From: Pseudoxanthomonas mexicana
GTDB taxonomy: Bacteria; Pseudomonadota; Gammaproteobacteria; Xanthomonadales; Xanthomonadaceae
DNA: 35,757 bases
Reading direction: 5' to 3'
NCBI RefSeq assembly: GCF_010093385.1
Contig: NZ_PDWV01000040.1
Coordinates: 1-35,757 of the forward strand
Within the stretch, counting starts at the first letter, position 1, and each line of letters starts with the position of its first letter. Shown here one piece after another: positions 24,745-33,430 of this stretch. The notes beneath the pieces were generated by a model. The model was given only the letters and a program-made list of their open reading frames with translations, ran no database searches and had not been told where the DNA came from. Made by a program: the position numbers and the translations under genes.

Positions 24745-26268
24745 ATGAGCCAGCCTGCCCGTTCCGCCCCGCGCAAGAAGTCCATCGTTCCGTCCCTCCT
24801 GCTCGGCATCGCCGTGGTGGCCATCCTCGGTGGAGGCGCCTGGTGGTGGACTGCCCGCAAGGGGGAAGCGGCGGACAGTGCCTACCGCACCGCCACCATC
24901 GAACGCGGCGACATCCGCGTGGCGATCTCGGCCACCGGCACGCTGAGCGCCATCTCCACGGTGACCGTCGGCAGTCAGATCTCCGGCCAGGTCACCGACG
25001 TGCTGGTCGACTACAACAGCGAGGTCAAGAAGGGTGAGGTGCTGGCCCGCATCGATCCGAGTACGTACGAGGCGCAGATCGAACAGGGCAATGCGCAGAT
25101 CGCCAATGCGCAGGCCAGCCTGAAACAGGCGCAGGCCACGCTGGCGAACGCCGAACTCGATTACACGCGCAAGGCCGACCTGGGCCGGCAGAAGCTGGTC
25201 GCGCAGAGCGACGTGGACCTGGCCCGCGCCGCCCGCGACCAAGCGCGCGCGCAGGTCAACGCGGCGCAGGCATCGATCCGCCAGCAGACCGCGTCCACGC
25301 AGACCACCCGCGTCAACCTGGACCGCACGGTGATCCGTTCGCCGGTGGATGGCGTGGTGCTGACCCGCACCATCGAGCCGGGACAGACCGTGGCGGCCAG
25401 CCTGCAGGCCCCGGAGCTGTTCACCATCGCCGAGGATCTGTCGAAGATGAAGATCGAGCTGGCCGTCGACGAGGCCGACATCGGCCAGGTCAAGGTCGGA
25501 CAAGCGGTGTCGTTCACCGGCGATGCGTTCGCCGACCGCCAGTTCCGCGGGCAGGTGCAGCAGGTGCGCCTGTCGGCCACCACCACCAGCAACGTGGTGA
25601 CGTACCCGGTGGTGGTCAGCGTGGACAACAGCGACGGCACCCTGCTGCCGGGCCTGACCGTCAACGCCGAGATCGAGGTCAGCAAGCGCGACGACATCCT
25701 CAAGGTCTCCAACGCCGCGCTGCGCTACAAGCCGACCGGTGAGACCGCCACTGCCACCGCGGCCGCGCAGGCGCCGCAGGGCGGTCAGAACCGCGGCGGT
25801 GGCATCGGTGACGACCTGGCGCGCGTGGCCGGCAGCCTGCAGCTCAAGCCCGACCAGCAGGCCGCGTTCGATGCCGCGCTCACGGCATTGCGGGAACGTC
25901 AGGCCGCCCGGATGGCGCAGGCGCAGCAGCGTGGCGCCAGCATGTTCGGCGGCGCTCCCCGGCCGGGTGGCAATGCCAGTGGCGGCAGTGGCGCGATGCA
26001 GGCGCAGATGCGCCAGCGCATGGCCGAACGCATGCAGCAGGACTTCGCACCGTTCCGCGCCACGCTGGACGATACGCAGAAGCAGCGCTGGGATGCCGAA
26101 CTGCGCGCCCTGCTGGGCGCCAAGCGCGCGCCGATCTACACCTTGGTCAACGGCAAGCCGGAAATGGTGCAGGTCCGCATCGGCGCCAGCGACGGCACCA
26201 GCACCGAGGTGTCCGGCGCGGTGAAGGAAGGCGACGTGGTGGTCGTGGGCGAGCGCGCGAAGGAATGA
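24745..26268 (+). CDS. macA: MacA-like periplasmic efflux adaptor with LTxxQ-like insert
   Basis: A 507-residue membrane-fusion protein (E. coli MacA 371). It has an N-terminal membrane anchor (about 15-32), a lipoyl/barrel-sandwich half starting GSQISGQVTDVLVDYN, a coiled-coil hairpin (about 112-190), the second lipoyl half (VIRSPVDGVVLTRTIEPGQT) and a beta-barrel. The membrane-proximal domain is interrupted at about residues 330-460 by a Gln/Met/Arg/Gly-rich insert. The insert has two LTxxQ-like motifs, LKPDQ at 367-371 and LDDTQ at 441-445, reminiscent of Spy/CpxP. The normal ending resumes at APIYTLVNGKPEMVQV. It should connect the MacB-type ABC transporter to an outer-membrane channel, which is not encoded here. 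The stop overlaps the ATPase start (ATGA). Confidence 0.9.
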   Translation: MSQPARSAPRKKSIVPSLLLGIAVVAILGGGAWWWTARKGEAADSAYRTATIERGDIRVAISATGTLSAISTVTVGSQISGQVTDVLVDYNSEVKKGEVLARIDPSTYEAQIEQGNAQIANAQASLKQAQATLANAELDYTRKADLGRQKLVAQSDVDLARAARDQARAQVNAAQASIRQQTASTQTTRVNLDRTVIRSPVDGVVLTRTIEPGQTVAASLQAPELFTIAEDLSKMKIELAVDEADIGQVKVGQAVSFTGDAFADRQFRGQVQQVRLSATTTSNVVTYPVVVSVDNSDGTLLPGLTVNAEIEVSKRDDILKVSNAALRYKPTGETATATAAAQAPQGGQNRGGGIGDDLARVAGSLQLKPDQQAAFDAALTALRERQAARMAQAQQRGASMFGGAPRPGGNASGGSGAMQAQMRQRMAERMQQDFAPFRATLDDTQKQRWDAELRALLGAKRAPIYTLVNGKPEMVQVRIGASDGTSTEVSGAVKEGDVVVVGERAKE

Positions 26269-27017
26269 ACATGCCGTCAGCGAATGCGGGCGACCGCGTG
26301 CCGGTCATCCAGACGCACGCGCTGGGCAAGGTCTATTCCGCGGGCACCGAGGCGGAAGTCGTCGCGCTGAAAGGCGTCGACATGCGGGTGGATCGCGGTG
26401 ACTTCGTCGCCATCATGGGGCCGTCCGGCTCGGGCAAGTCCACGCTGATGAACCTGATCGGCTGCCTGGACACGCCCACCGACGGCCGCTACCTGTGCGA
26501 CGGCATCGACGTGGCCACGCTGGACGCCGAACAGTTGGCGATCCTGCGCCGCGAGAAGATCGGCTTCGGGTTCCAGGGCTTCCACTTGCTGCCGCGCATG
26601 ACCGCGCTGGAGAACGTGGCCATGCCGCTGGGTTATGCGCAGGTGCCGCCCGCACAGCGCACCGAACGCGCGCGCCAGGCGCTGGCCGCGGTCGGCCTGG
26701 CCGAACGCGCAGGCCACCGCCCGAACGAACTGTCCGGCGGCCAGCAACAGCGCGTGGCCATCGCACGAGCGCTGATCAACCAGCCGCCGATCCTGTTGGC
26801 CGACGAACCCACCGGTGCGCTGGACAGCAAGACGGGCGAGGAGATCCTGGCCCTGTTCAAGCGCCTGCGCGACGACGGCCACACCGTCATCCTGATCACC
26901 CACGATCCCGAAGTCGCCGCGCACGCCGACCGCATCCTGGTGATGCGCGACGGCGAACTGCATGAGGAGCCGGGATTCGGGAATCGGGAATCGGGAGTTG
27001 GAGGCGCACACCCGTGA
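26265..27017 (+). CDS. MacB-type ABC transporter ATPase
   Basis: A 250-residue ATP-binding subunit of the LolD/MacB class. It has Walker A GPSGSGKS (52-59), Q loop GFGFQGFHLL, signature LSGGQ (156-160), Walker B ILLADEPTGALD with D180/E181 and an H loop ITHDPE. In E. coli MacB the ATPase and permease are one protein; here they are split, as in many MacB-like operons. Its last residues (about 236 to the end, EPGFGNRESGVGGAHP) are encoded by a GGGAATC heptamer repeat, so the native C-terminus was probably replaced when the repeat inserted. It overlaps the adaptor gene by ATGA; the ATG at 26271 is an alternative start. Confidence 0.93.
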   Translation: MNMPSANAGDRVPVIQTHALGKVYSAGTEAEVVALKGVDMRVDRGDFVAIMGPSGSGKSTLMNLIGCLDTPTDGRYLCDGIDVATLDAEQLAILRREKIGFGFQGFHLLPRMTALENVAMPLGYAQVPPAQRTERARQALAAVGLAERAGHRPNELSGGQQQRVAIARALINQPPILLADEPTGALDSKTGEEILALFKRLRDDGHTVILITHDPEVAAHADRILVMRDGELHEEPGFGNRESGVGGAHP

Positions 27018-27105
27018 TCCGTCCGCTTTCCCTGCCGGCCTTGTTCCCGCTCATGCGACGCGGCTTTGCGTCTGCGAATCCCGATTCCCAATTCCCCACT
27101 CCCGG
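26970..27105. repeat. Inverted pair of 4x7-bp (GGGAATC) repeats inside the efflux operon
   Basis: The left arm 26970-26997 holds four heptamers (GGGATTC GGGAATC GGGAATC GGGAGTT). The right arm 27078-27105 is its imperfect reverse complement (about 24 of 28 match), also four heptamers. An 80-bp loop lies between. The left arm is coding (end of the ATPase gene); the right arm is 10 bp before the permease ATG. It could fold as a long hairpin in the mRNA. Such GGGAATC strings are dispersed in xanthomonad genomes to my knowledge. Confidence 0.7.
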
Positions 27106-27114
27106 CCTTCTGCC

Positions 27115-28356
27115 ATGAACTTCTCCGACATCCTGCGCACCGCGCTGCACGCGCTGCGCGGCAACTGGATGCGCAGCGCACTGACCTCGCTGGGCGTGAT
27201 CATAGGCATCGCTGCCGTCATCGTCATGGTGTCGGTGGGGCAGGGCACGCAGGCCGAAATCGACAAGCTGGTCTCCGGCCTGGGCTCGCAGCGGCTGGAC
27301 ATCAGCCCCGGGGCGGGCCGCGGCCCGGGTGGCGGTGGCGTGCGCATGAGTTCCAGCAGCTTCTACACCCTCAAGGAGGGGGACGTGGAGGCGATCCGCA
27401 ACGAGATCCCGGAAGTGCAGTACGTGGCGGGCGCACTGCGCGGCAATACCCAGATCGTGTTCGCCGAGAACAATGCATCCACCAGCTGGCAGGGCGTGCA
27501 GGCCGGTTTCTTCGACATCAACAGCTGGGTCATCGCCAACGGCGAGGGTTTCGACGCGCAGGACTACTCCAGCGCGGCCAAGGTCGTAATCCTCGGCGAG
27601 ACGGTGCGGCGCACGCTGTTCGGCGAGGACAGCGGCATCGGCCAGACCGTGCGCCTGGGGCGGGTGCCGTTCACCGTGGTGGGTACGCTGGCGCCGAAGG
27701 GGCAGGGCGGCTTCGGCCAGGATCAGGACGACGTGATGATGGTGCCGCTGGAAACCGCACGTCGCCGGCTGATGGGCTCGATGGGTCTGCCGCCGGGCGC
27801 GGTGATGCAGGTGGCGCTGACCGTGGCCGACGCCAAGGACCTGAGCTACGTGCAGGGCGAAGTGGAAGCCCTGCTGCGCCAGCGGCACAAGATCAATCCG
27901 GGCGAGGAAGACGACTTCAACGTCCGCAACATTTCCGAGATCGTCGCCACCCGCACGGCCACCACCAAGCTGATGTCGTTGCTGCTGGGCGCGGTGGCCA
28001 CCATCTCGCTGATCGTGGGCGGCATCGGCATCATGAACATCATGCTGGTGTCGGTGACCGAGCGCATCCGCGAGATCGGCCTGCGCATGGCGGTGGGCGC
28101 GGGGCCGGGCGACGTGCGCCGGCAGTTCCTCGCCGAAGCCATGCTGCTGTCACTGGGTGGCGGCGTGCTGGGCATCGTGATCGGCGTGGTCGGTGCGCTG
28201 CTGGTCGGGCAGTTCAGCGAACTGCCGGTGGTGTTGAACGGGCAGGTGATCGGCCTGGCGGCCGGTTTCTCCATCGCGACCGGGCTGTTCTTCGGCTACT
28301 ACCCCGCGCGCAAGGCCTCGCAGCTGGATCCGATCGAGGCGCTCCGCTCGCAGTAG
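27115..28356 (+). CDS. MacB-type ABC transporter permease
   Basis: A 413-residue FtsX/MacB-type permease. TM1 lies in the conserved NWMRSALTSLGVIIGIAAVI motif. A large periplasmic domain (about 45-275) follows, then three C-terminal helices with LIVGGIGIMNIMLVSVTER, REIGLRMAVGA and the terminal ARKASQLDPIEALRSQ. With the adaptor and ATPase it forms a tripartite exporter for macrolides, peptides or siderophores; the substrate cannot be told. The frame extends upstream through the repeat to 26962, but the ATG at 27115 gives the canonical N-terminus (MNFSDILRTALHALRGN). Confidence 0.94.
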   Translation: MNFSDILRTALHALRGNWMRSALTSLGVIIGIAAVIVMVSVGQGTQAEIDKLVSGLGSQRLDISPGAGRGPGGGGVRMSSSSFYTLKEGDVEAIRNEIPEVQYVAGALRGNTQIVFAENNASTSWQGVQAGFFDINSWVIANGEGFDAQDYSSAAKVVILGETVRRTLFGEDSGIGQTVRLGRVPFTVVGTLAPKGQGGFGQDQDDVMMVPLETARRRLMGSMGLPPGAVMQVALTVADAKDLSYVQGEVEALLRQRHKINPGEEDDFNVRNISEIVATRTATTKLMSLLLGAVATISLIVGGIGIMNIMLVSVTERIREIGLRMAVGAGPGDVRRQFLAEAMLLSLGGGVLGIVIGVVGALLVGQFSELPVVLNGQVIGLAAGFSIATGLFFGYYPARKASQLDPIEALRSQ

Positions 28357-28401
28357 CGCGGAGTATGCTGGCGCCATCGGGTCCGCAGACCGGAGGGTGC
28401 C

Positions 28402-29358
28402 ATGAGCATGCAGTCCCCGCGCCGCCCGCTCGCGCTGGTCATCCATGGCGGCGCGGGCGTGATCGACATGGCGACGCTGGGCGAAACGGCCGCGCAGCGC
28501 ATCCACGCCGACCTTGGCCATGCGCTGGACGCCGGTTACGCCGTACTCGCCGCAGGGGGCGGTGCGCTGGATGCGGTGGAGGCCGCCGTGGGCGTGCTGG
28601 AGGACGCCCCCGGCTTCAATGCGGGACGCGGCGCCGGGTCCACCGCCGATGGCCGGCACGAACTCGACGCCTCGATCATGGACGGACAGCACCGGCGTGC
28701 CGGCGCGGTCGCGGGCGTCTCCAGCGTGCGCAACCCGGTGAGGCTTGCGCGGCGGGTGCTGGAAGACTCCCCGCATGTCTTCCTGATCGGGGCCGGCGCG
28801 GAGCAGTTCGCCGACCTGCACGCCGACATCGAGCGGGTGCCCAACGAATGGTTCTCCACCGAGGCGCGGCGCCAGCAGCTGATGGAGGCCCAGCGGGAGG
28901 AGCAGCAGGCCTGGCAACCCAGCCAGGATCTGCGCGGGCGCTACTTCGGCACGGTGGGCGCGGTCGCACTGGACAGCCGTGGCCACCTGGCCGCCGCCAC
29001 GTCGACCGGCGGCATGACCAACAAGCGCTGGGGGCGGGTGGGCGATTCGCCGCTGATCGGCGCGGGAACCTGGGCCGATGCGCGCTGTGCCGTGTCCTGC
29101 TCGGGTTGGGGCGAGTACTACATCCGCAATGCGGTCGCGCACGACATCGCGTGCCGGGTCGCCTATCGCGGCGACCGTCTGCGCCACGCCGCCGAGGACG
29201 TGGTGCTGGGCGAGGTGCCTGCGCATGGCGGCGACGGTGGCGTGATCGCGCTGGACCGCGACGGCAATGTGGTGGTCGCGTTCAGTACGCGCGGCATGTA
29301 CCGGGGCTGGATCCGGCCCGACGGCAGTCGCGGTACGGCCATCCAGCGAGACGATTGA
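28402..29358 (+). CDS. iaaA: Isoaspartyl peptidase / L-asparaginase (Ntn hydrolase)
   Basis: A 318-residue plant-type asparaginase precursor. The N-terminal part has VIHGGAGVID and EDAPGFNAGRGAGSTADG. Autocleavage is expected before the nucleophile T184 in YFGTVGAVALD, giving alpha and beta subunits. Substrate-site motifs TSTGGMTNKRWGRVGDSPLIGAGTWAD are split across the beta chain. The enzyme removes isoaspartyl dipeptides and asparagine amide. No signal peptide is visible. The stop TGA is directly followed by the GTG start of the sigma-like gene (TGAGTG), implying coupling. Confidence 0.94.
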   Translation: MSMQSPRRPLALVIHGGAGVIDMATLGETAAQRIHADLGHALDAGYAVLAAGGGALDAVEAAVGVLEDAPGFNAGRGAGSTADGRHELDASIMDGQHRRAGAVAGVSSVRNPVRLARRVLEDSPHVFLIGAGAEQFADLHADIERVPNEWFSTEARRQQLMEAQREEQQAWQPSQDLRGRYFGTVGAVALDSRGHLAAATSTGGMTNKRWGRVGDSPLIGAGTWADARCAVSCSGWGEYYIRNAVAHDIACRVAYRGDRLRHAAEDVVLGEVPAHGGDGGVIALDRDGNVVVAFSTRGMYRGWIRPDGSRGTAIQRDD

Positions 29359-30054
29359 GTGACCGACTCCGGCGGGCGTGACGGGGACCATGCGCTATCG
29401 CTGGCGACGTATCGCCGGTTGCGCGCACAGGCACTGCGCCTGTGCCGTCGCGTCGAGGATGCAGAGGATCTGGTCCAGGACACGCTGCTGGCCGCGTGCC
29501 TTGCCGGCCGGCACGATCTTCCCTGGTTGGCGGGCGTCCTCAAGCGCCAGGCCGCGCTGGCGGCGCGCAGCGGCGTGCGTCGTCGTCGTCGCGAAGCCGT
29601 GACCGCTTGGCAGGCGGGCGATGCGGAGGAAGTCGTGCCGCTACGCCCGCGTCACGACGCATCGCCCACCTGGCTGACGACGTTGCCGCCCTCGGCGCGC
29701 CGGCTGGCGGTGCTGGCGTTGCACGGCCTGTCGGCGGACGAGATCCGCTGGATCCTGCGCATCGAACCGACCGCCTTCCGCCAGCGCCTCACCCGCATCC
29801 GACGCGCGCTGGCCACGCAGTCCCCGCAGCTGCGCGCCGAGAGTCTGGCGCTGGCCTACGTGCGCGATCCGGCGCGCTCCGCCGATCTGCCGTTCGGCCT
29901 GGTCCGCCGCGCCCTCAAGGCCGCCATGCGCGTCGGCGATGGCCTGGGCACGCACGATCCGGACGGGCACCTGGTCCTGATCGACGCGGGCGCTCACACA
30001 TCGCGCCTTCGCGGCAACGTAAGGACGGGAATCACACAGGAGGACATCCCATGA
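29359..30054 (+). CDS. Sigma-70 region 2/4-like (ECF-type) protein
   Basis: A 231-residue protein with a region-2-like N-terminal helix (YRRLRAQALRLCRRVEDAEDLVQDTLL). The region-4 helix-turn-helix runs LPPSARRLAVLALHGLSADE to LTRIRRALA (about 110-155). The 75-residue C-terminal extension is without recognised fold. Overall the layout is that of an ECF sigma factor, but region 2 is short and Arg/Ala-rich, so it may be degenerate. The GTG start sits immediately behind the iaaA stop, and its stop overlaps the VOC gene start (ATGA). No anti-sigma gene is adjacent. It may be an autonomous regulator whose C-terminal tail or VOC partner modulates it; that is inference. Confidence 0.72.
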   Translation: MTDSGGRDGDHALSLATYRRLRAQALRLCRRVEDAEDLVQDTLLAACLAGRHDLPWLAGVLKRQAALAARSGVRRRRREAVTAWQAGDAEEVVPLRPRHDASPTWLTTLPPSARRLAVLALHGLSADEIRWILRIEPTAFRQRLTRIRRALATQSPQLRAESLALAYVRDPARSADLPFGLVRRALKAAMRVGDGLGTHDPDGHLVLIDAGAHTSRLRGNVRTGITQEDIP

Positions 30055-30428
30055 TCAGCAACTGCAAGGTAGGCGCCATCGTGTTCTTCGTTTCCGATCT
30101 GGCCCGCTCGGTCGCGTTCTACCGCGACACGCTGGGGTTGCCGGTGGAAGCGCTGGAGGGACATGACGGACCGTGGGCGATGGGCGAAGTGGAAGGCCTG
30201 ACGCTGGTGTTCATTCCACGGCCCGCACGTCCGGGCGAATCCCCGGTGGTGGTCTTCAGCCTCGACGGCGGCATCGACGATCACGCAGAAGCCCTGGCGG
30301 CCAAAGGCGTCGAAATCGTGGTGCCGGTGAGCGAATCGCCGGATGGCGGACTGTCGCTGGATTTCCTCGATCCGGACGGCAATGTGCTCAGCCTGCACCA
30401 ACCGGAGGGGGCGCCACGCAGGCGCTGA
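30051..30428 (+). CDS. VOC-fold (glyoxalase/bleomycin resistance-like) protein
   Basis: A 125-residue vicinal-oxygen-chelate protein with the FVSDLARSVAFYRDTLGLPVE opening, a central TLVFIPRPARP strand and the closing LSLDFLDPDGNVLSLHQPE with its Glu/Asp metal-side residues. VOC proteins bind metals and act on or sequester small molecules; this one's ligand is unknown. The start is unambiguous: ATG 30051 with ribosome-binding site ACAGGAGG (30036-30043), overlapping the sigma-like gene stop. The pair is thus co-translated and may work together. Confidence 0.9.
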   Translation: MISNCKVGAIVFFVSDLARSVAFYRDTLGLPVEALEGHDGPWAMGEVEGLTLVFIPRPARPGESPVVVFSLDGGIDDHAEALAAKGVEIVVPVSESPDGGLSLDFLDPDGNVLSLHQPEGAPRRR

Positions 30429-30444
30429 ATCAGGTAACGGTGCA

Positions 30445-30478
30445 TCGCATCGCAGCGACTTCCACCGCTGCGATGCGA
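30445..30478 (+). terminator. Strong hairpin after the VOC gene (T-less terminator or attenuator)
   Basis: A perfect 13-bp stem TCGCATCGCAGCG / CGCTGCGATGCGA with an 8-base loop (30458-30465), 17 bp after the VOC stop. There is no T tract, so its role as terminator is uncertain. It lies in the 204-bp spacer before the protease gene, which otherwise shows only an AT-richer stretch (about 30533-30580) that could contain a promoter. Confidence 0.5.
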
Positions 30479-30632
30479 ATCACTCTCATGGCTACCGGTG
30501 ACATCGCGGATGCGTGCGTGAAGCACTGCTAATGTGAGCCATATTCGATATCTAGAACCGTTATTACAAGCTAGATTCGCTCCACTGCGCCGCTCGGCGC
30601 GGCAACCACAACACGCGGAGTCGAATCGGTCT

Positions 30633-32003
<1,371 letters not shown>

Positions 32004-32022
32004 CGCAAGGCCTCCGCGGAAC

Positions 32023-32055
32023 GAAGAAGCCCGGCATCGCCGGGCTTCTTTTTTT
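32023..32055 (+). terminator. Rho-independent terminator between the protease and SGNH genes
   Basis: A 10-bp stem GAAGCCCGGC (32026-32035) / GCCGGGCTTC (32039-32048), loop ATC, followed by seven T residues. Preceding A residues (AAGAAG) allow it to work in both directions, serving also the convergent SGNH gene on the minus strand. Confidence 0.92.
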
Positions 32056-32072
32056 CCTGCGGTCGGACGCGG

Positions 32073-32807
32073 CTACTGAAGATAGGGTGCGATGGCGCGC
32101 TGCCAGATGACATAGCCGGCGCGGTTCATGTGCAGGCGATCCTCGATGAACAAGGATTCGTCCGGCTGGCCGCTGGCGTCGAGCATGGGCGTGAAGATGT
32201 CGATGTAGTCCACGCCCAGGCGTTTGGCTTCCGCGGCGATCAACGTGTTCGCCACGCGCTGTACGGGCAGCAGTTGCGCGCGCGAAGGGCTGGGCTTGTT
32301 GCTGATGTACGCGATCTTCGCCTTGGGCAGATCGCGGCGCACGCGTTCGACGAAGGCGACGAAGTCGGCGCGCAGCTGCTGCGGTGTACGGCCCGCGTTG
32401 AGGTCGTTGTCGCCGGCATAGATCAGGATCTGGCGCGGTGCGTACGGCACGATGATGCGGTCCGCATACCACGTGCTGTCCCGCAGTTCCGAACCACCGA
32501 AGCCGCGGTTGATCACCGGCACGCCCGGAAAGTCCTGCGCCAGCGTGTCCCAGAAGCGGATCGACGAGCTGCCGATGAACAGCACGCCGCCGCGTGGCGG
32601 GGGTGACTGCGCATCGGCGGCCTCGAAGCGCTGCATGTCGGCTTCCCAGGCCGGGCTGGACACCTGCTCCGGGATACGTGGCGCGACGCCTGCCGTCGAT
32701 GGAGACGGTGCTTCCGGCGTTGCGGGCGGCCCGCCGACGCAGGCGGCCAGCAGGGCCACCAGCGCAGTGGCGAACAGGGACGGGCGAAGGGTGTTCAGGA
32801 ATGGCAC
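32073..32807 (-). CDS. SGNH/GDSL-hydrolase lipoprotein
   Basis: A 244-residue lipoprotein with lipobox LLAAC (C23) after a short signal peptide and a Pro/Ala-rich tether (about 24-70). The SGNH hydrolase domain shows block I FIGSSSI (nucleophile S81), block II NRGFGGSE, block III YAGDND and block V DRLHMNRAGY (catalytic Asp/His). Such enzymes are esterases or lipases acting on acyl or acetyl groups in the periplasm. The substrate is unknown. It is convergent with the S8 protease and divergent from dgkA across 213 bp that hold no gene. Confidence 0.93.
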   Translation of the reverse strand: MPFLNTLRPSLFATALVALLAACVGGPPATPEAPSPSTAGVAPRIPEQVSSPAWEADMQRFEAADAQSPPPRGGVLFIGSSSIRFWDTLAQDFPGVPVINRGFGGSELRDSTWYADRIIVPYAPRQILIYAGDNDLNAGRTPQQLRADFVAFVERVRRDLPKAKIAYISNKPSPSRAQLLPVQRVANTLIAAEAKRLGVDYIDIFTPMLDASGQPDESLFIEDRLHMNRAGYVIWQRAIAPYLQ

Positions 32808-33020
32808 GGGATAAGGCTCCTCTGGCGCGGGCGGGCCCTAGTGGAGCAGCCCGTTCCCGGGGATGCAAACCCCGCCGGCGCGGCCGGGGATCGCCTTGTG
32901 GCAAAATTGCCCCCTTGGCGCGGTGACTGTGCCAGCTTCGCCCGACACATCCTTGCGCGGGATCCGGCTTCGACCGGCCGGCAGGGCCGATGCGGGACCA
33001 CTTCCGCCTTTACCCGCCCT

Positions 33021-33401
33021 ATGGCAGACGAAACCGGACATTTCCCCCGCGGCCCGGGCCGCATCCTGAAAGCCACCGTCTGGTCCCTGCAGGGATTGCG
33101 GGCGGCCTGGATGCACGAATCCTCCTTCCGCCTGGAGGTCTACCTGCTGGTGGTCATGGCCCCGCTGGCGCTGTGGCTGGGGCAGAGCGGCCTGGAACGC
33201 GCGCTGATGATCGGTAGCTGCCTGCTGGTGCTGGCGGCCGAACTGCTGAATTCCGCCATCGAAGCGGTGATCGAGCGCTACGGCCCGGAACACCACGAAC
33301 TGGCCGGCCGCGCCAAGGACATGGGCTCGGCGGCGGTGTTCGTGTTGATGATGAACGTGCTGATGTGCTGGGCGCTGATTCTCGCGCCGCGCTATCTGTG
33401 A
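33021..33401 (+). CDS. dgkA: Diacylglycerol kinase
   Basis: A 126-residue integral membrane kinase with three transmembrane helices (about 43-60, 63-82 and 104-124), matching E. coli DgkA (122). It has the substrate/ATP-site motifs LRAAWMHESSFRLE, the catalytic Glu region AAELLNSAIEAVIERYG and KDMGSAAVFV. It phosphorylates diacylglycerol released during membrane-derived glucan or LPS modification, recycling it to phosphatidate. The ATG at 33021 is chosen because it gives the usual N-terminal surface helix. The longer frame upstream has no matching sequence. Confidence 0.94.
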   Translation: MADETGHFPRGPGRILKATVWSLQGLRAAWMHESSFRLEVYLLVVMAPLALWLGQSGLERALMIGSCLLVLAAELLNSAIEAVIERYGPEHHELAGRAKDMGSAAVFVLMMNVLMCWALILAPRYL

Positions 33402-33430
33402 ACTCCTGATCTGAACCAAGGTACTCCCCG

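Noticed and set aside
26962-27114. A 51-residue N-terminal extension of the permease
   Set aside because: It is the translated repeat and spacer; the permease has a canonical N-terminus at 27115.
27066-29381. A 771-codon plus-strand frame across the permease and asparaginase genes
   Set aside because: It is an out-of-frame Arg/Gly-rich reading, and both real genes have complete motifs.
33402-33430. A possible manganese riboswitch in front of the TerC-family gene
   Set aside because: Only 29 bp separate it from dgkA, too short for a yybP-ykoY element.
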